Notes: generated by a model not told the origin, from the sequence alone. Counted from the stretch's first letter, positions 49,123 to 58,171 are shown. The stretch is DNA of 64,000 bases from Caldimonas brevitalea (GCF_001017435.1 NZ_CP011371.1:4588001-4652000); one strand, 5' to 3'. Numbers and translations: made by a program.

Positions 49123-50233
49123 GTTCGATTTCTCCTGTGAGGCAAAGTTGGGCCGCGTCGATCACGGCTTCGGTGGATATCGCGAGGGCACACTCGTGGC
49201 CACTCGGGCACAGTTCATGGCTGCAGGGTCGGCACGGCAGGTCGCACCACAACACGCGGTGCAGCCCGCGGTCGAGCGGCCCCCAGCGCGCCACGTCACC
49301 ACCGGAGCTGATCACCACGCTCGGCCGATGCAGGGCGGCCGCGATATGCGACACGCCGGTGTCGTTGCTGACCACCAGCCGCGCACCTTCGATCAGCGCG
49401 CCCAGCTCCCACAAGGTGGTGCGCCCGACCAGGTCGACGGCCCGATGGCGCATCGCCGCTTGCAACTCGCGCGCCAGCCCGGCTTCGGCCGGCGTGCCGG
49501 TCAGCACGACCGGACAGCCCTGTTGCGCGAGATGGTCGGCCACCGCCGCAAAACGAGCCACCGGCCAGCGGCGCGAGCGCAGCTGCGCGCCAGCATGGAG
49601 GCAGACATACTCGCCCGCACAGCGGCGCGACGCCGGCCAGACCCGCTCGAGCGCACAGCGGTCGGCCTCCTGCACCGGGAACTCCAGCCCGCGCCCCTGA
49701 CGCGCCACCCCCAGGCGGTCGACCACCCGCAACAAGCGGTCGATCTCGTGACCGCTGTCGGGCCATGGCACGTACAGGTCTGCATCCGGGCAGTAAGCAC
49801 CGGGCACGTAAAAGCCGCCAGCGCGCCGGGCCCCGAAACACGCGACCAGCGGGTTGGCAATGCCACCGCTGCCGTGCAGCTGCAGCACCAGGTCGAAGCG
49901 CCGCGATTGCACCTGGCTCAAGAAGCCGGGCCAGGCGGCAAGATCGGCCGGCTGCTCGGGCCACGCCGGATGGCCGGGAAAGGCGATGAAGTCGTCGAGT
50001 TGCGGCAGCCGTTCGACCAGCGTCCGGGCCCACGGCAGCCCGATCAGCGTGATGCTGGCCTGGGGGAAGCCGAGCTTGAGTGCGCGCAGCGCCGGCACAG
50101 CACACAGCAGGTCGCCCAGCATCAGGGCGCGGAACACGCCGATGCGGCGCACCGAATGAGCATCGAGCGGGGCACGGGCCGTGGCGGCTGCCGCTGCGGG
50201 ATCGCCGACGGCGGCGGCGCGGGCCCTGTCCAT
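49109..50233 (-). CDS. GT9 family glycosyltransferase (heptosyltransferase-like)
   Basis: A 374-residue GT9 (WaaF/WaaC-like) protein; the ATG at 50233 has a GAGG site and lies eight bases after the radical SAM gene. The N-terminal RIGVFRALMLGDLLCAVPALRALK and C-terminal LVGRTTLWELGALIEGARLVVSNDTGVSHIAAALHRP are typical of ADP-heptose-using transferases. It also has an unusual C-terminal four-cysteine motif, CRPC-x4-C-PSGHEC, shared with the other GT9 in this operon. It would add heptose or a related sugar. Confidence 0.87.
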   Translation of the reverse strand: MDRARAAAVGDPAAAAATARAPLDAHSVRRIGVFRALMLGDLLCAVPALRALKLGFPQASITLIGLPWARTLVERLPQLDDFIAFPGHPAWPEQPADLAAWPGFLSQVQSRRFDLVLQLHGSGGIANPLVACFGARRAGGFYVPGAYCPDADLYVPWPDSGHEIDRLLRVVDRLGVARQGRGLEFPVQEADRCALERVWPASRRCAGEYVCLHAGAQLRSRRWPVARFAAVADHLAQQGCPVVLTGTPAEAGLARELQAAMRHRAVDLVGRTTLWELGALIEGARLVVSNDTGVSHIAAALHRPSVVISSGGDVARWGPLDRGLHRVLWCDLPCRPCSHELCPSGHECALAISTEAVIDAAQLCLTGEIEHVPQ

Positions 50234-50241
50234 CGCCGGCC

Positions 50242-51255
50242 TCAGAAGGCGCCGCGGTAGAGCGCGCAGTGCTGACAGACCTGCGCTGGCGTGCCGCTGG
50301 CGAGTTGCTCGCGGAACTGCTGCGCTGCCTCGCCCTGCCACGCGACGGCGACACCGTCTTGCAGCACGTTGCCGAAGTTGGCGCGGTCGGGCGTGCCCAC
50401 CATGCAGCAGGGCAGCATGTCGCCGCGCGCCGTGACGTAGAGTTGGTCCCACGGCCAGGTGCACGGGCGCGCGTCGGGGTTGGGCGTCAGTCGCGGCAGG
50501 TGCAGCCTGACCCCGAGCGCGGCTGCCAGCCGCGACGCGTGGGCGAACAGCTGCATCGCACGCGGCAGGTCCTGCTCGGTCAGCTGCGCCTGCTGCACAT
50601 AGTCGCGGATCGGGATGTAGCGCCCCGGCAGCGAAGGCTGATCGAGATCGCTCGACAGGCGTTGCACCAGCACCTCCCCGATGCCGCAGCGCTGGGCCAG
50701 GCGCAACACCGCCGCCAACTCGTCGAGGTTGCTGCGCATCAGCACCATCACCAGCCGCAAGTGCAGATGCACCGCCCGCGCCTCTTCGCGCGCCTGCACC
50801 AGGCGCTGCAAGTTGCGCACGACTTTCTCGAACGAGGCCTTGAGGCGGATCGCCTCGTACACCTCGCGGTGCGCAGCGTCGATCGACACCGACAGCGAAT
50901 GCAGGCCGCTGCTGGCGACACGGCGGGCCCGCTCCGGGGTCAGCAGTGTCAAGTTGGTGTTGGCCGACACGCGGATGCCGCGCGAGACGGCCAGCTCGAC
51001 CATCTCGAAGAACTGCGGATTGAGCATCGGCTCGCCCAGTCCCTGCAGATGCAACTCCTCCAGCTGCGGCAACTGGTCGAGCAAGCGCTCGAACTGCTCG
51101 AGCGTCAACATCCCGCCCTCGTCGGCCCGGTGGTTCACCGTGCACATGCGACACGCCAGGTTGCAGCTCCCCGTCGGTTCGATCTGCGCAAAACGCGGCA
51201 GCGGCGGCAAGCGGTCGATGGCTCGGGCGGAGGGGGTCATCAGCGAGACGCTCAT
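50242..51255 (-). CDS. radical SAM protein with SPASM-type C-terminus
   Basis: A 337-residue radical SAM enzyme. The 4Fe-4S cluster cysteines are in CNLACRMC (residues 31-38), followed by a SAM-barrel GEPMLNP near 75 and an SPASM-like C-terminus with several cysteines (RPCTWPWDQLYVTARGDMLPCCMVG, then CQHCAL). SPASM proteins modify peptides or small molecules by radical chemistry. Its place between two glycosyltransferase genes in a glycan operon is unusual. Substrate unknown; a sugar or lipid-linked intermediate is the inferred target. Confidence 0.87.
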   Translation of the reverse strand: MSVSLMTPSARAIDRLPPLPRFAQIEPTGSCNLACRMCTVNHRADEGGMLTLEQFERLLDQLPQLEELHLQGLGEPMLNPQFFEMVELAVSRGIRVSANTNLTLLTPERARRVASSGLHSLSVSIDAAHREVYEAIRLKASFEKVVRNLQRLVQAREEARAVHLHLRLVMVLMRSNLDELAAVLRLAQRCGIGEVLVQRLSSDLDQPSLPGRYIPIRDYVQQAQLTEQDLPRAMQLFAHASRLAAALGVRLHLPRLTPNPDARPCTWPWDQLYVTARGDMLPCCMVGTPDRANFGNVLQDGVAVAWQGEAAQQFREQLASGTPAQVCQHCALYRGAF

Positions 51256-51271
51256 CCGGGCAATCCCCTCA

Positions 51272-52246
51272 TCACATGAACGGCACGCGGAAGCGCACGG
51301 CTCCGGCCAGCCGCCAGAACACCGACAGGAAGGGAATCGCGACCGAGGTCACGACCATCTCGGCCACATGGCGCGGCTCGTGCGAGGTGTCGCGCAGACG
51401 CTGCCATGCGAAGTTGCCGATCAGCCCGAGCGCCACCAGCGCCAGCAGCGTCGCCAGCCCGGGAGAGCCGCCCAGCCCTGTGATCAAGGCACCGAGCGCG
51501 CACACGACGATGAGGTAGTAGCGCACCGGCGGCAGGCGACGGATCAGCTCCCGGTAGTGGCGCGGGTGCTTCTTGTAGAGCAGCGCGTCGAAGAACATGT
51601 TGGCCTGCTGGCCCAGGCTGACGCCCCACGGCGCCGGCCTGACCGGGTGCACCACCATGGCGGCCGGCACGGGGTCGACGGTGCCGAAGCGCTGCAGCAG
51701 CGAGAAGTACAGGTCGGCGTCCTCGCGCCAGGCACGCTTGAAGCGTTCGTCGAACCCGCCGATCGCGTCCAGCGCATCGCGACGCACGAAACAGTTGGCG
51801 GTGACGAACTCGGCCTCTTCGAGGCCGCGGGTGTTCTTCTCGTGGTCGGTCGGCACGTCGGGCGTCGGCACCACCACCCGGCCCCACACGGCGACACGGT
51901 CCATCGACATCGCCAGCACGCCGTAGCGCAGCCAGTCGCGATCGGGAATGGTGTCGTCGTCGGTGAAGGCGATGATGGGCGCGGCGGCGGCGCGCCAGCC
52001 GCGGTTGCGTGCCGCAGCGGGGCCCCGCGTGCCGTCGGGCCGCAGGTAGCGCACCTCCGGGGAGCCGCGGGTCTGCTCGGCCACTTGCGCGACCACCGCC
52101 TCGGTCTCGTCGCACTGGCCATCGTCGACCACGACGATCTCGTAGGCGGACGGTTCAAATCGCTGGTCGACCAGGGCGTCGAGACAGCGCAGCAGCAGTT
52201 GCGGCCGTTTGTAGGTCGGAACGACCACCGACACGCGCAGCGTCAT
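51272..52246 (-). CDS. GT2 family glycosyltransferase with C-terminal membrane helices
   Basis: A 324-residue GT-A transferase. It begins VSVVVPTYKRPQLL, has the DxD-type motif FTDDDT near 95 and the acceptor-side GGFDERFKRAWREDADL near 165. The last 90 residues contain two membrane helices (YYLIVVCALGALITGL; LATLLALVALGLIGNF), so it probably works on a lipid-linked acceptor at the inner membrane. It overlaps the start of the carbamoyltransferase gene by four bases. Confidence 0.9.
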   Translation of the reverse strand: MTLRVSVVVPTYKRPQLLLRCLDALVDQRFEPSAYEIVVVDDGQCDETEAVVAQVAEQTRGSPEVRYLRPDGTRGPAAARNRGWRAAAAPIIAFTDDDTIPDRDWLRYGVLAMSMDRVAVWGRVVVPTPDVPTDHEKNTRGLEEAEFVTANCFVRRDALDAIGGFDERFKRAWREDADLYFSLLQRFGTVDPVPAAMVVHPVRPAPWGVSLGQQANMFFDALLYKKHPRHYRELIRRLPPVRYYLIVVCALGALITGLGGSPGLATLLALVALGLIGNFAWQRLRDTSHEPRHVAEMVVTSVAIPFLSVFWRLAGAVRFRVPFM

Positions 52247-53994
52247 GCATTTTTCTCCAACAGGAAAGATCCGATCACCAAGGCATCCAGTGGAGTGCTG
52301 TAGAACGCGTTGATCGCGTCGCGCGGCGTGTTGACCACCGGCTCGCCTCGGACATTGAATGAAGTGTTGACGAGCACCGGCACGCCGGTCAAGGCTTTAA
52401 AGGCCTTCAGCAAGTCGTAGTAGCGCGGGTTGCTGTCGCGGCGCACGGTCTGCACGCGGGCGGTGTGGTCGGCATGGCAGACCGCCGGGATCCGGCTCGC
52501 TTGCTCAGGTAGCACGTCGTAGATGAACAGCATGAAGGGCGCGCTGCCGCCATTGGCGGCCGCCGGCGTGAACCAGGCGGCCAGCTCGTCTTCGGGGACC
52601 ACCGGAGCGACCGGTCGGAAGTCCTCGCGATCCTTCAGCTCGTTCAGGCGCGCCTGCATCTCGGGCCGGATCGGTGATGCCAGGATGGAACGGGCGCCAA
52701 GCGCGCGCGGGCCGAACTCCATGCGGCCCTGGAACCACCCGATGATGCGGTTGTCCTGCAACAGCCGCGCCGTTTCGCCCGCCACGTCGGTCAAGCGGCG
52801 GTACGGCAGCTTGGCCCAGGTCAGCAGCTGTTCGATCTCGGCATCGTCGTAGCCCGGGCCCCAGTAGGCGTGCTCCATCCGCCAGCGGCGCAGCGCCGGC
52901 GCGCCGCCCGCGCTGCGGGTGCGCTCCTGCCAGTCGGTCCACAGGGCCGCGCCGAGCGCAGTACCGGCGTCGCCCGCAGCGGGTTGCACCCACACCTGGT
53001 CAAAGACGCCGGCGTCACGCAGCTTCGCGTTCATGACGCAATTCAAGGCGACGCCGCCCGCCATCGCAAGGTGCCGTTCGCCGCTGGCCTCGCGCAGCCA
53101 CCGTGCGAGCTGCTGCACGGTTTCTTCCAGCACGGCCTGCAGTGAAGCGGTCAGGTCGAAATGATGCTGCGTCAGTGGCGCACCCCGCACACGTGCCGGC
53201 CCGAACAGGGCCGCCGGGTCGAAGCGGGCGATCTCGTAGCGGCCGTGCTCGCGCACCCGCACTAGGTCGCGGAAGGTGTCGAGGTAGCGCGGCTGGCCGA
53301 GGGCCGCCAGCGCCATCACCTTGTACTCGTCACTCGAATGCAGGAAGCCGAGGTGGCTGGTGATGCGCTCGTACAGCATGCCCAGCGAGTGCGGCATGGT
53401 GACCTCACCGAGCGGCTCGTAACGCCCGTCGGCATAGCGGCCGTAGCTCGTCGTGGTGTCCTCACCGCGGCCGTCCAACGTCGTCACGGCGCAGCGGTCG
53501 AACGGGGCGGCGAGGAACGCGCTGGCCTGGTGCGACAGGTGGTGGTCGACGAAGTGCCAGCGGTAGGGGCCGTCGTGGCGCACGCCTGCGAAGCGCGCCT
53601 TCAGATGATGCGGCGCGCCCGATGCCAGTTGGCGAGGCGCGTTGACGATGTAGCTCGCGAACAGCGGGTCCCAGACGCTTTCCCAGTCGCCCGCGGCGCC
53701 GGCCGACGGCTGCATCGGCAGCGTGACGGTGTCGCCCTCGATGCGGCCACGGATGAACCGCGCCGGGTCGTAGCTGTAGGCGACATGGTCGACCTGTGCG
53801 AGCGTCAGGCCGGCCTGGGCCAGGCAGTAGTCGATCGCATGGTAGGGCAGCTCCCAGGTCGAGAACGGCACCGGGCGTTTGCCGTGCTTGATGCGTGTGA
53901 AGCGCTCTTCTTCGGCCGCCGCTATCAGCTCGCCGTCGACCACCAGGGCCGCGGCACTGTCGTGGAAGGCTGCGTTGATACCGAGTGTGATCAT
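52243..53994 (-). CDS. carbamoyltransferase (NodU/CmcH family)
   Basis: A 583-residue O-carbamoyltransferase with the start at 53994. The N-terminal Kae1-like domain shows LGINAAFHDSAAALVVDGELIAAAEEERFTR and FVDHHLSHQASAFLAAPF (metal-binding His residues); the C-terminal YrdC-like part includes GPRALGARSILASP and LVNTSFNVRGEP. It transfers a carbamoyl group from carbamoyl phosphate (via carbamoyl-adenylate) to a hydroxyl, classically on a sugar. With heptose-type genes around it, a carbamoylated heptose like that of Pseudomonas LPS core is plausible. It overlaps both neighbours by four bases. Confidence 0.92.
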   Translation of the reverse strand: MITLGINAAFHDSAAALVVDGELIAAAEEERFTRIKHGKRPVPFSTWELPYHAIDYCLAQAGLTLAQVDHVAYSYDPARFIRGRIEGDTVTLPMQPSAGAAGDWESVWDPLFASYIVNAPRQLASGAPHHLKARFAGVRHDGPYRWHFVDHHLSHQASAFLAAPFDRCAVTTLDGRGEDTTTSYGRYADGRYEPLGEVTMPHSLGMLYERITSHLGFLHSSDEYKVMALAALGQPRYLDTFRDLVRVREHGRYEIARFDPAALFGPARVRGAPLTQHHFDLTASLQAVLEETVQQLARWLREASGERHLAMAGGVALNCVMNAKLRDAGVFDQVWVQPAAGDAGTALGAALWTDWQERTRSAGGAPALRRWRMEHAYWGPGYDDAEIEQLLTWAKLPYRRLTDVAGETARLLQDNRIIGWFQGRMEFGPRALGARSILASPIRPEMQARLNELKDREDFRPVAPVVPEDELAAWFTPAAANGGSAPFMLFIYDVLPEQASRIPAVCHADHTARVQTVRRDSNPRYYDLLKAFKALTGVPVLVNTSFNVRGEPVVNTPRDAINAFYSTPLDALVIGSFLLEKNA

Positions 53995-55166
53995 GCGTAG
54001 GCAACCGAGGGGGTGGCGGGAGGGGGCAGGTTGCAGCCAGCACCGGTCGTCGCGTCGCGCGCGTCCTGTTCGGCCAAAAGCTCGAAGGCAGCGGCCGCGA
54101 CATCTTGGGGCTCGACCTTGCGCAGGCAGTCGTGGTGCCCCTGCGGGCACACGCTCTTCAAGCAGTTGCGGCAGGGCACGTCGTGATTCAGCACCCGTGC
54201 CGCGACCCGCCACGGGGTGTGCTGCGGATTGGTGAGGGCGTAGAGATCGACCACTGGCGTGCCGAGCGCTGCGGCAATGTGCACCGGGCCGCTGTTGTTC
54301 GACATCAGCAGCCGGGCCCGTTGCAGCAGCGCCGCGAACTCGCCGAGCGTGAGTTGTCCCGCCAGCGACAGCGAAGGCCGCTGCATCTGGCTTTGCGCCG
54401 TCAGGATCAAGGCTTCCTCGTCGGCGCCGCCACTGAACACGATGCGGCAGTCGCCCCCGCTCGCCACCAGTTCGGCAGCCTGACCGAACTGCGGCGCCGG
54501 GTAGCGGCGCGAGGCCGCCGTGGCCCCCGGGTGCACCACCACCAGCCGCTCGTGCGGCGACACGCCCAGCCGCTCCAGCTTCACCGCGAGGCCGGCCGTA
54601 TCTTCGGGCCGGCACTGGAAGCGCATGCGGTCGTCCGCCGTGTACAAGCCCACCGATGCCACCAGGGCCAACTGCCGCTCCACCTCGTGCCGGATGCCTT
54701 GCAGCGGATCGGGGTCGGCGACCCAATCGCTCAGCAGGTCGTACGGGTTCTCGCGACAGTGCGCCAGGCGCAGCGGGATACCGGCGAGCCGGCACATCAT
54801 CGCGGCCGGCAACGCTGTTTGCGTGTAGACCGTGAAGATGACCGCCGCGTCGTAACACCCCTCGCGCAGGCGCTCGATCATCGCCAGATCGGCTTCCGGC
54901 GATCGCGGCGCGCCGCCGCCCTTCACCCACGGCGCGTCATAGACGATGGCATCGTCGACATCGGCCAGATGAGGCACCGCCGCGGCGCCGCTTTTCGAGC
55001 ACAGCAGCGTGAGATGCGCGCCGGGCAGGCTTTGCTTGATGGCGGCGAGCGCCGGCGTGGTCATCAGCACGTCGCCGAGGTTGTCCAGCCGCACGGCCAG
55101 GACACGCCGCGCCCCCCGCCACCGCCGGCGTGCCACGAGGTCAGTGCCGGGGTTGTTGCGGTTCAT
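53991..55166 (-). CDS. GT9 family glycosyltransferase (heptosyltransferase-like), second copy
   Basis: About 391 residues from ATG 55166. It shows VRLDNLGDVLMTTPALAAIK, VVVHPGATAASRRYPAPQFGQAA, and LSLAGQLTLGEFAALLQRARLLMSNNSGPVHIAAALGTPVVDLYA, the GT9 hallmarks. Its C-terminal CRNC-x4-C-PQGHHDC matches the four-cysteine motif in the other GT9 of the operon. The overlap with the phosphatase gene is about 26 bases and with the carbamoyltransferase four, so the three are coupled. It likely adds a heptose or a related sugar. Confidence 0.88.
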   Translation of the reverse strand: MNRNNPGTDLVARRRWRGARRVLAVRLDNLGDVLMTTPALAAIKQSLPGAHLTLLCSKSGAAAVPHLADVDDAIVYDAPWVKGGGAPRSPEADLAMIERLREGCYDAAVIFTVYTQTALPAAMMCRLAGIPLRLAHCRENPYDLLSDWVADPDPLQGIRHEVERQLALVASVGLYTADDRMRFQCRPEDTAGLAVKLERLGVSPHERLVVVHPGATAASRRYPAPQFGQAAELVASGGDCRIVFSGGADEEALILTAQSQMQRPSLSLAGQLTLGEFAALLQRARLLMSNNSGPVHIAAALGTPVVDLYALTNPQHTPWRVAARVLNHDVPCRNCLKSVCPQGHHDCLRKVEPQDVAAAAFELLAEQDARDATTGAGCNLPPPATPSVAYA

Positions 55167-55791
55167 GCGCAAGCGTGTCGCGAGGCAAAAAGGTCGGATG
55201 GCTGAGGCGCTCGGCCTTGACGATGGCTTGTGCGGCCTCGAGCAGGTTGGTCGCCCGGTGATGGGGCACGCGGTGCTCGCCGCTGCGCCAGACGGTCTCG
55301 TTGCCGACGTCCAGCATCACGGTCTTGCAGCCGGCACGCCGCCCGGCTTCGATGTCGTCGAGGATGTCGCCGACCATCCAGGATCGGTCGAGGTCCAGGC
55401 GCAACTCGCGCGCCGCGTCGAGCAGCAAGCCCGGGGCGGGTTTGCGGCACGCACACGGCGGGCGCGAGGCCGACAGCCCGGGTGCGTGGGTGCACGCGTA
55501 GAAGCCGTCGAGCGTCACCCCGTGGCCGGCAAGGCGCTCGGTCAACGCGACCTGCAATCGCGTCAGCGCCGCCTCGTCGAACAGCCCGAGCCCGACACCC
55601 GGCTGGTTGGTGATCATCACCAGCCGGAAGCCCTCTTCGGCCAACAACTGCAGGCCGTCGATCGCGTACGGCGTGAAGCGCACCAACGCGGGGTCGACGT
55701 TGTAGGGCACGTTCTCGACGACCGTGCCGTCCTTGTCGAGGAATACGGCTTTCGCGAGCCCACCCGGGGCCGCGTCCTGCATCAGGGCCAT
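55141..55791 (-). CDS. HAD-IIIA phosphatase, GmhB-like (D-glycero-D-manno-heptose 1,7-bisphosphate phosphatase type)
   Basis: A 216-residue HAD phosphatase. The DxD nucleophile motif is FLDKDGTVVENVPY (Asp19, Asp21), followed by MITNQPGVG, and the zinc-binding loop with Cys-x-His and Cys-x-Cys (CTHAPG then PPCACRKP) seen in GmhB. It would dephosphorylate heptose bisphosphate in ADP-heptose synthesis. The ATG at 55791 is in the end of the SDR gene (10-base overlap). Its presence with two GT9 genes supports heptose in the product. Confidence 0.87.
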   Translation of the reverse strand: MALMQDAAPGGLAKAVFLDKDGTVVENVPYNVDPALVRFTPYAIDGLQLLAEEGFRLVMITNQPGVGLGLFDEAALTRLQVALTERLAGHGVTLDGFYACTHAPGLSASRPPCACRKPAPGLLLDAARELRLDLDRSWMVGDILDDIEAGRRAGCKTVMLDVGNETVWRSGEHRVPHHRATNLLEAAQAIVKAERLSHPTFLPRDTLAHEPQQPRH

Positions 55792-56540
55792 GACGTCTCC
55801 AGCACGGGCAGCACCATCAGTTCGGGGATCACCGACTCGCGCGGCATCTGCAGCAGCATGCGAACCGCTTCGGCGACGTTGGCCGGGTCTTGCAGCTTGG
55901 TCTGGTCGATGCCTTCGAAACGGTCGAGCAAGAACGGCGTGCGCATGCCGCCGGCGATCAGCGTCGAGACGCGCACGCCCTGGGGCCGCAGCTCGGCGTG
56001 CAGCGCATGCGACAGACCGACCAGGCCCCACTTGCTGGCATGGTAGGCGCTGGCGTTGGGCCAGGCGCGCTTGGCAGCGGTCGACGCCACGTTGACCACC
56101 TGGCCGCCCCGCCCGCCATCACCCTGGCGCAGCGCATCGACGGCGGCCTTGCACATCACGAAGGGGCCGCGCAAGTTGGTGGCGATCACGCGGTCCCACT
56201 CGTCGAACGACAGTTCGTCGATCGACTTGGTGACGTCGGTGCCGGCGTTGTTGATCAGGATGTCGAGCGAGCCGAAGTGGCCCACGGTGCGCACCACGGC
56301 TTCACCGGCGGCCTTGGCATCGGCCACGTCGAGGGCGAGCGGCAGCACGTGGCGCCCGGCAGCGTCCAGCTCACCGGCGATCTTGTCGGCGGCGGCCTGG
56401 TTGATGTCAGCCACGACGACGCGCGCGCCGGCAGCGGAGAGTGCCCGGGCGATGGCCGCGCCGAGACCACTGCCCGCGCCCGTCACCAGGGCAGTTTGGT
56501 TCTCCAGCGAGGTCATCTGGGGAGCTGAGGTCGATGTCAT
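55782..56540 (-). CDS. short-chain dehydrogenase/reductase
   Basis: A 252-residue classical SDR with TAGGAGA upstream. The nucleotide motif GAGSGLG is near 21-27, the NNAG motif near 96, and catalytic Ser/Tyr/Lys in NVASTAAKRAWPNASAYHASK near 150-170. It would oxidise or reduce a hydroxyl or keto group; the substrate may be a sugar intermediate of the operon. It is the second gene of the operon, 61 bases downstream of the first GT4. Confidence 0.88.
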   Translation of the reverse strand: MTSTSAPQMTSLENQTALVTGAGSGLGAAIARALSAAGARVVVADINQAAADKIAGELDAAGRHVLPLALDVADAKAAGEAVVRTVGHFGSLDILINNAGTDVTKSIDELSFDEWDRVIATNLRGPFVMCKAAVDALRQGDGGRGGQVVNVASTAAKRAWPNASAYHASKWGLVGLSHALHAELRPQGVRVSTLIAGGMRTPFLLDRFEGIDQTKLQDPANVAEAVRMLLQMPRESVIPELMVLPVLETSWP

Positions 56541-56601
56541 CTTTCGTTTTCTCCTAGCGGCGGGTGATGGAAGAAGGGGTTAGACGGGAGCGCCGGCATG
56601 C

Positions 56602-57924
56602 TCAGGTCGCCGCGGTCTGGACCGCGGTGAGACGGGTGGTGCGCCGGCGCATCGCGACGACGACGCCCGAGCGGGCTTCCGTCGTGTGTAGCGTGCTGAA
56701 GGTCGCGCCCAGTTGGGCGGCCACGCGGTCCCAGGTGAACATCGAACGCGCGCGGCGGATGCCGGCGCGGCCGAGGGCACGCGCATGGGCAGGGTTGTCG
56801 TGTAGGTAGGCCAGGCGCTCGGCCAGGGCCTGCGGATCGTGCGGCGGCACCAGATAACCCGTCACGCCCTGCATCACGGTGTACTGGATGCCCCCGACCG
56901 CGCTGCCGACCACCGGGGTGCCACAGGCCATCGCTTCGAGCGGCGTGATCCCGAACGGCTCGTACCAGGGTGTCGTGACGAAGACGTCGGCCGCGCAGTA
57001 ATAGCGGCGCAGTTCGCTGCGCTGGCGGCGTCCGGTGAAGGTCACGCGGGCCCGCACGCCCAGCGATTCGGCGATGCCGCGCAGACGGGCGATCTCCGGC
57101 GTGACGGCCTCGTCCGGCGTGTCGGACTCGCCACCGACCACCAACAGGCGCACCGGCATCTCGGCAGGCAGGTGGGCCAACGAACGGATCACGTTGTCGA
57201 TGCCCTTGCGCGGCACCAGGCGGCCGAGTTGCAGCACGACGAATTCGTCCGGGTCGAGCCCCAGCTCACGGCGCGCCTGCAAACGGTCCATCGGCGCAAA
57301 CTCGCTGGGGTCGAAGCCGCACGGCACCATCACCATCTTGCTCTCGTCAGCGCCGTACAAGCGCACCAGGTCCGACTGGTCCTGCGGGCACTCGGCCACG
57401 ATGCAATCGGCCTCCTCCACCAGCATCTTCTCGATGTCCACACGTTCGGCGGGGAACGCGTCGGCCGAGCGCTGATGCTCACGGCGCACCAGGCCCAACG
57501 CGTGGAAGGTGATCGCGAACGGCAGGCCCAGCACGCGTTTGAGGTGCAGCGCCACCATCCCCGACATGAAGAAGTTGGCGTGGACGACGTCGTAGCCACC
57601 CGCATTGCGGCACAGCAGCTCGCACGCCTTCGAAAACTCGGGCATGTACTGCAGCAGCTCTTCCTTGGGCACGAAGCGGGCCGGTCCGGCCGAGATATGG
57701 ATCACGCGCAGCCCAGGACGCAGATGGACGACCGTTTGCAGCGTCGGATCATCGCGACGCGTGAAGACGTCCACCTGATGCCCGGCGCGTGCCAGGCACT
57801 GCGCGACATGCATCACATAGATGTTCTGCCCGCCCGCATCGACGCCACCGAGCGTGGCCAGAGGGGACGCATGTTCGCTGATCAGGGCGATCTTCAGCGC
57901 GGATCTTTTGGAGGGTGGTCTCAT
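56602..57924 (-). CDS. GT4 family glycosyltransferase, first gene of the glycan operon
   Basis: A 440-residue GT-B enzyme resembling the MshA/sucrose-phosphate-synthase group: IALISEHASPLATLGGVDAGGQNIYV, VVHANFFMSGMVALHLKRVLGLPFAITFHALG, LQLGRLVPRKGIDNVIRSLAHL, VFVTTPWYEPFGITPLEAMACGTPVVGSAVGG with the E-x7-E motif. It may begin sugar transfer. A 60-residue Ser/Thr/Arg-rich C-terminal tail follows the catalytic domain. All genes from here to 48160 run on one strand with overlaps or short gaps. Confidence 0.9.
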   Translation of the reverse strand: MRPPSKRSALKIALISEHASPLATLGGVDAGGQNIYVMHVAQCLARAGHQVDVFTRRDDPTLQTVVHLRPGLRVIHISAGPARFVPKEELLQYMPEFSKACELLCRNAGGYDVVHANFFMSGMVALHLKRVLGLPFAITFHALGLVRREHQRSADAFPAERVDIEKMLVEEADCIVAECPQDQSDLVRLYGADESKMVMVPCGFDPSEFAPMDRLQARRELGLDPDEFVVLQLGRLVPRKGIDNVIRSLAHLPAEMPVRLLVVGGESDTPDEAVTPEIARLRGIAESLGVRARVTFTGRRQRSELRRYYCAADVFVTTPWYEPFGITPLEAMACGTPVVGSAVGGIQYTVMQGVTGYLVPPHDPQALAERLAYLHDNPAHARALGRAGIRRARSMFTWDRVAAQLGATFSTLHTTEARSGVVVAMRRRTTRLTAVQTAAT

Positions 57925-58119
57925 GGTGATCCATCGTTAGAAGTGGTCACCCGACCTGGCAAACAGCGTGCCGTGGCCACCCTGCGCGGCGTGTGGATAC
58001 CCCCCACACCTTCACATGTAAGTTGCGGCGGCGGCCCTCGGTAAAACTTCCCGAGGGGGTTTCAGCCTTCCGGCAGCCCCATGTGCCCCCTTAGAACAGG
58101 ACCCGCATCTAGCCCTGCA

Positions 58120-58157
58120 AAAAGTAAAAGCCGGCGGCCCCGCAAGGCACGCCGGCT
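58120..58157 (-). terminator. rho-independent terminator of the PRC-barrel gene group
   Basis: On the minus strand, arms AGCCGGCG and CGCCGGCT enclose 13 bases and are followed by TTTTACTTTTT, 15 bases after the stop of the 58172 gene. Confidence 0.85.
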
Positions 58158-58171
58158 CTGGTTAGAGGACG

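Noticed and set aside
50234..51154. N-terminal extension of the first GT9 gene up to 681 codons
   Set aside because: The extra part overlaps the entire radical SAM gene in another frame and looks like shadow sequence; the ATG at 50233 has a ribosome site and gives the normal length.
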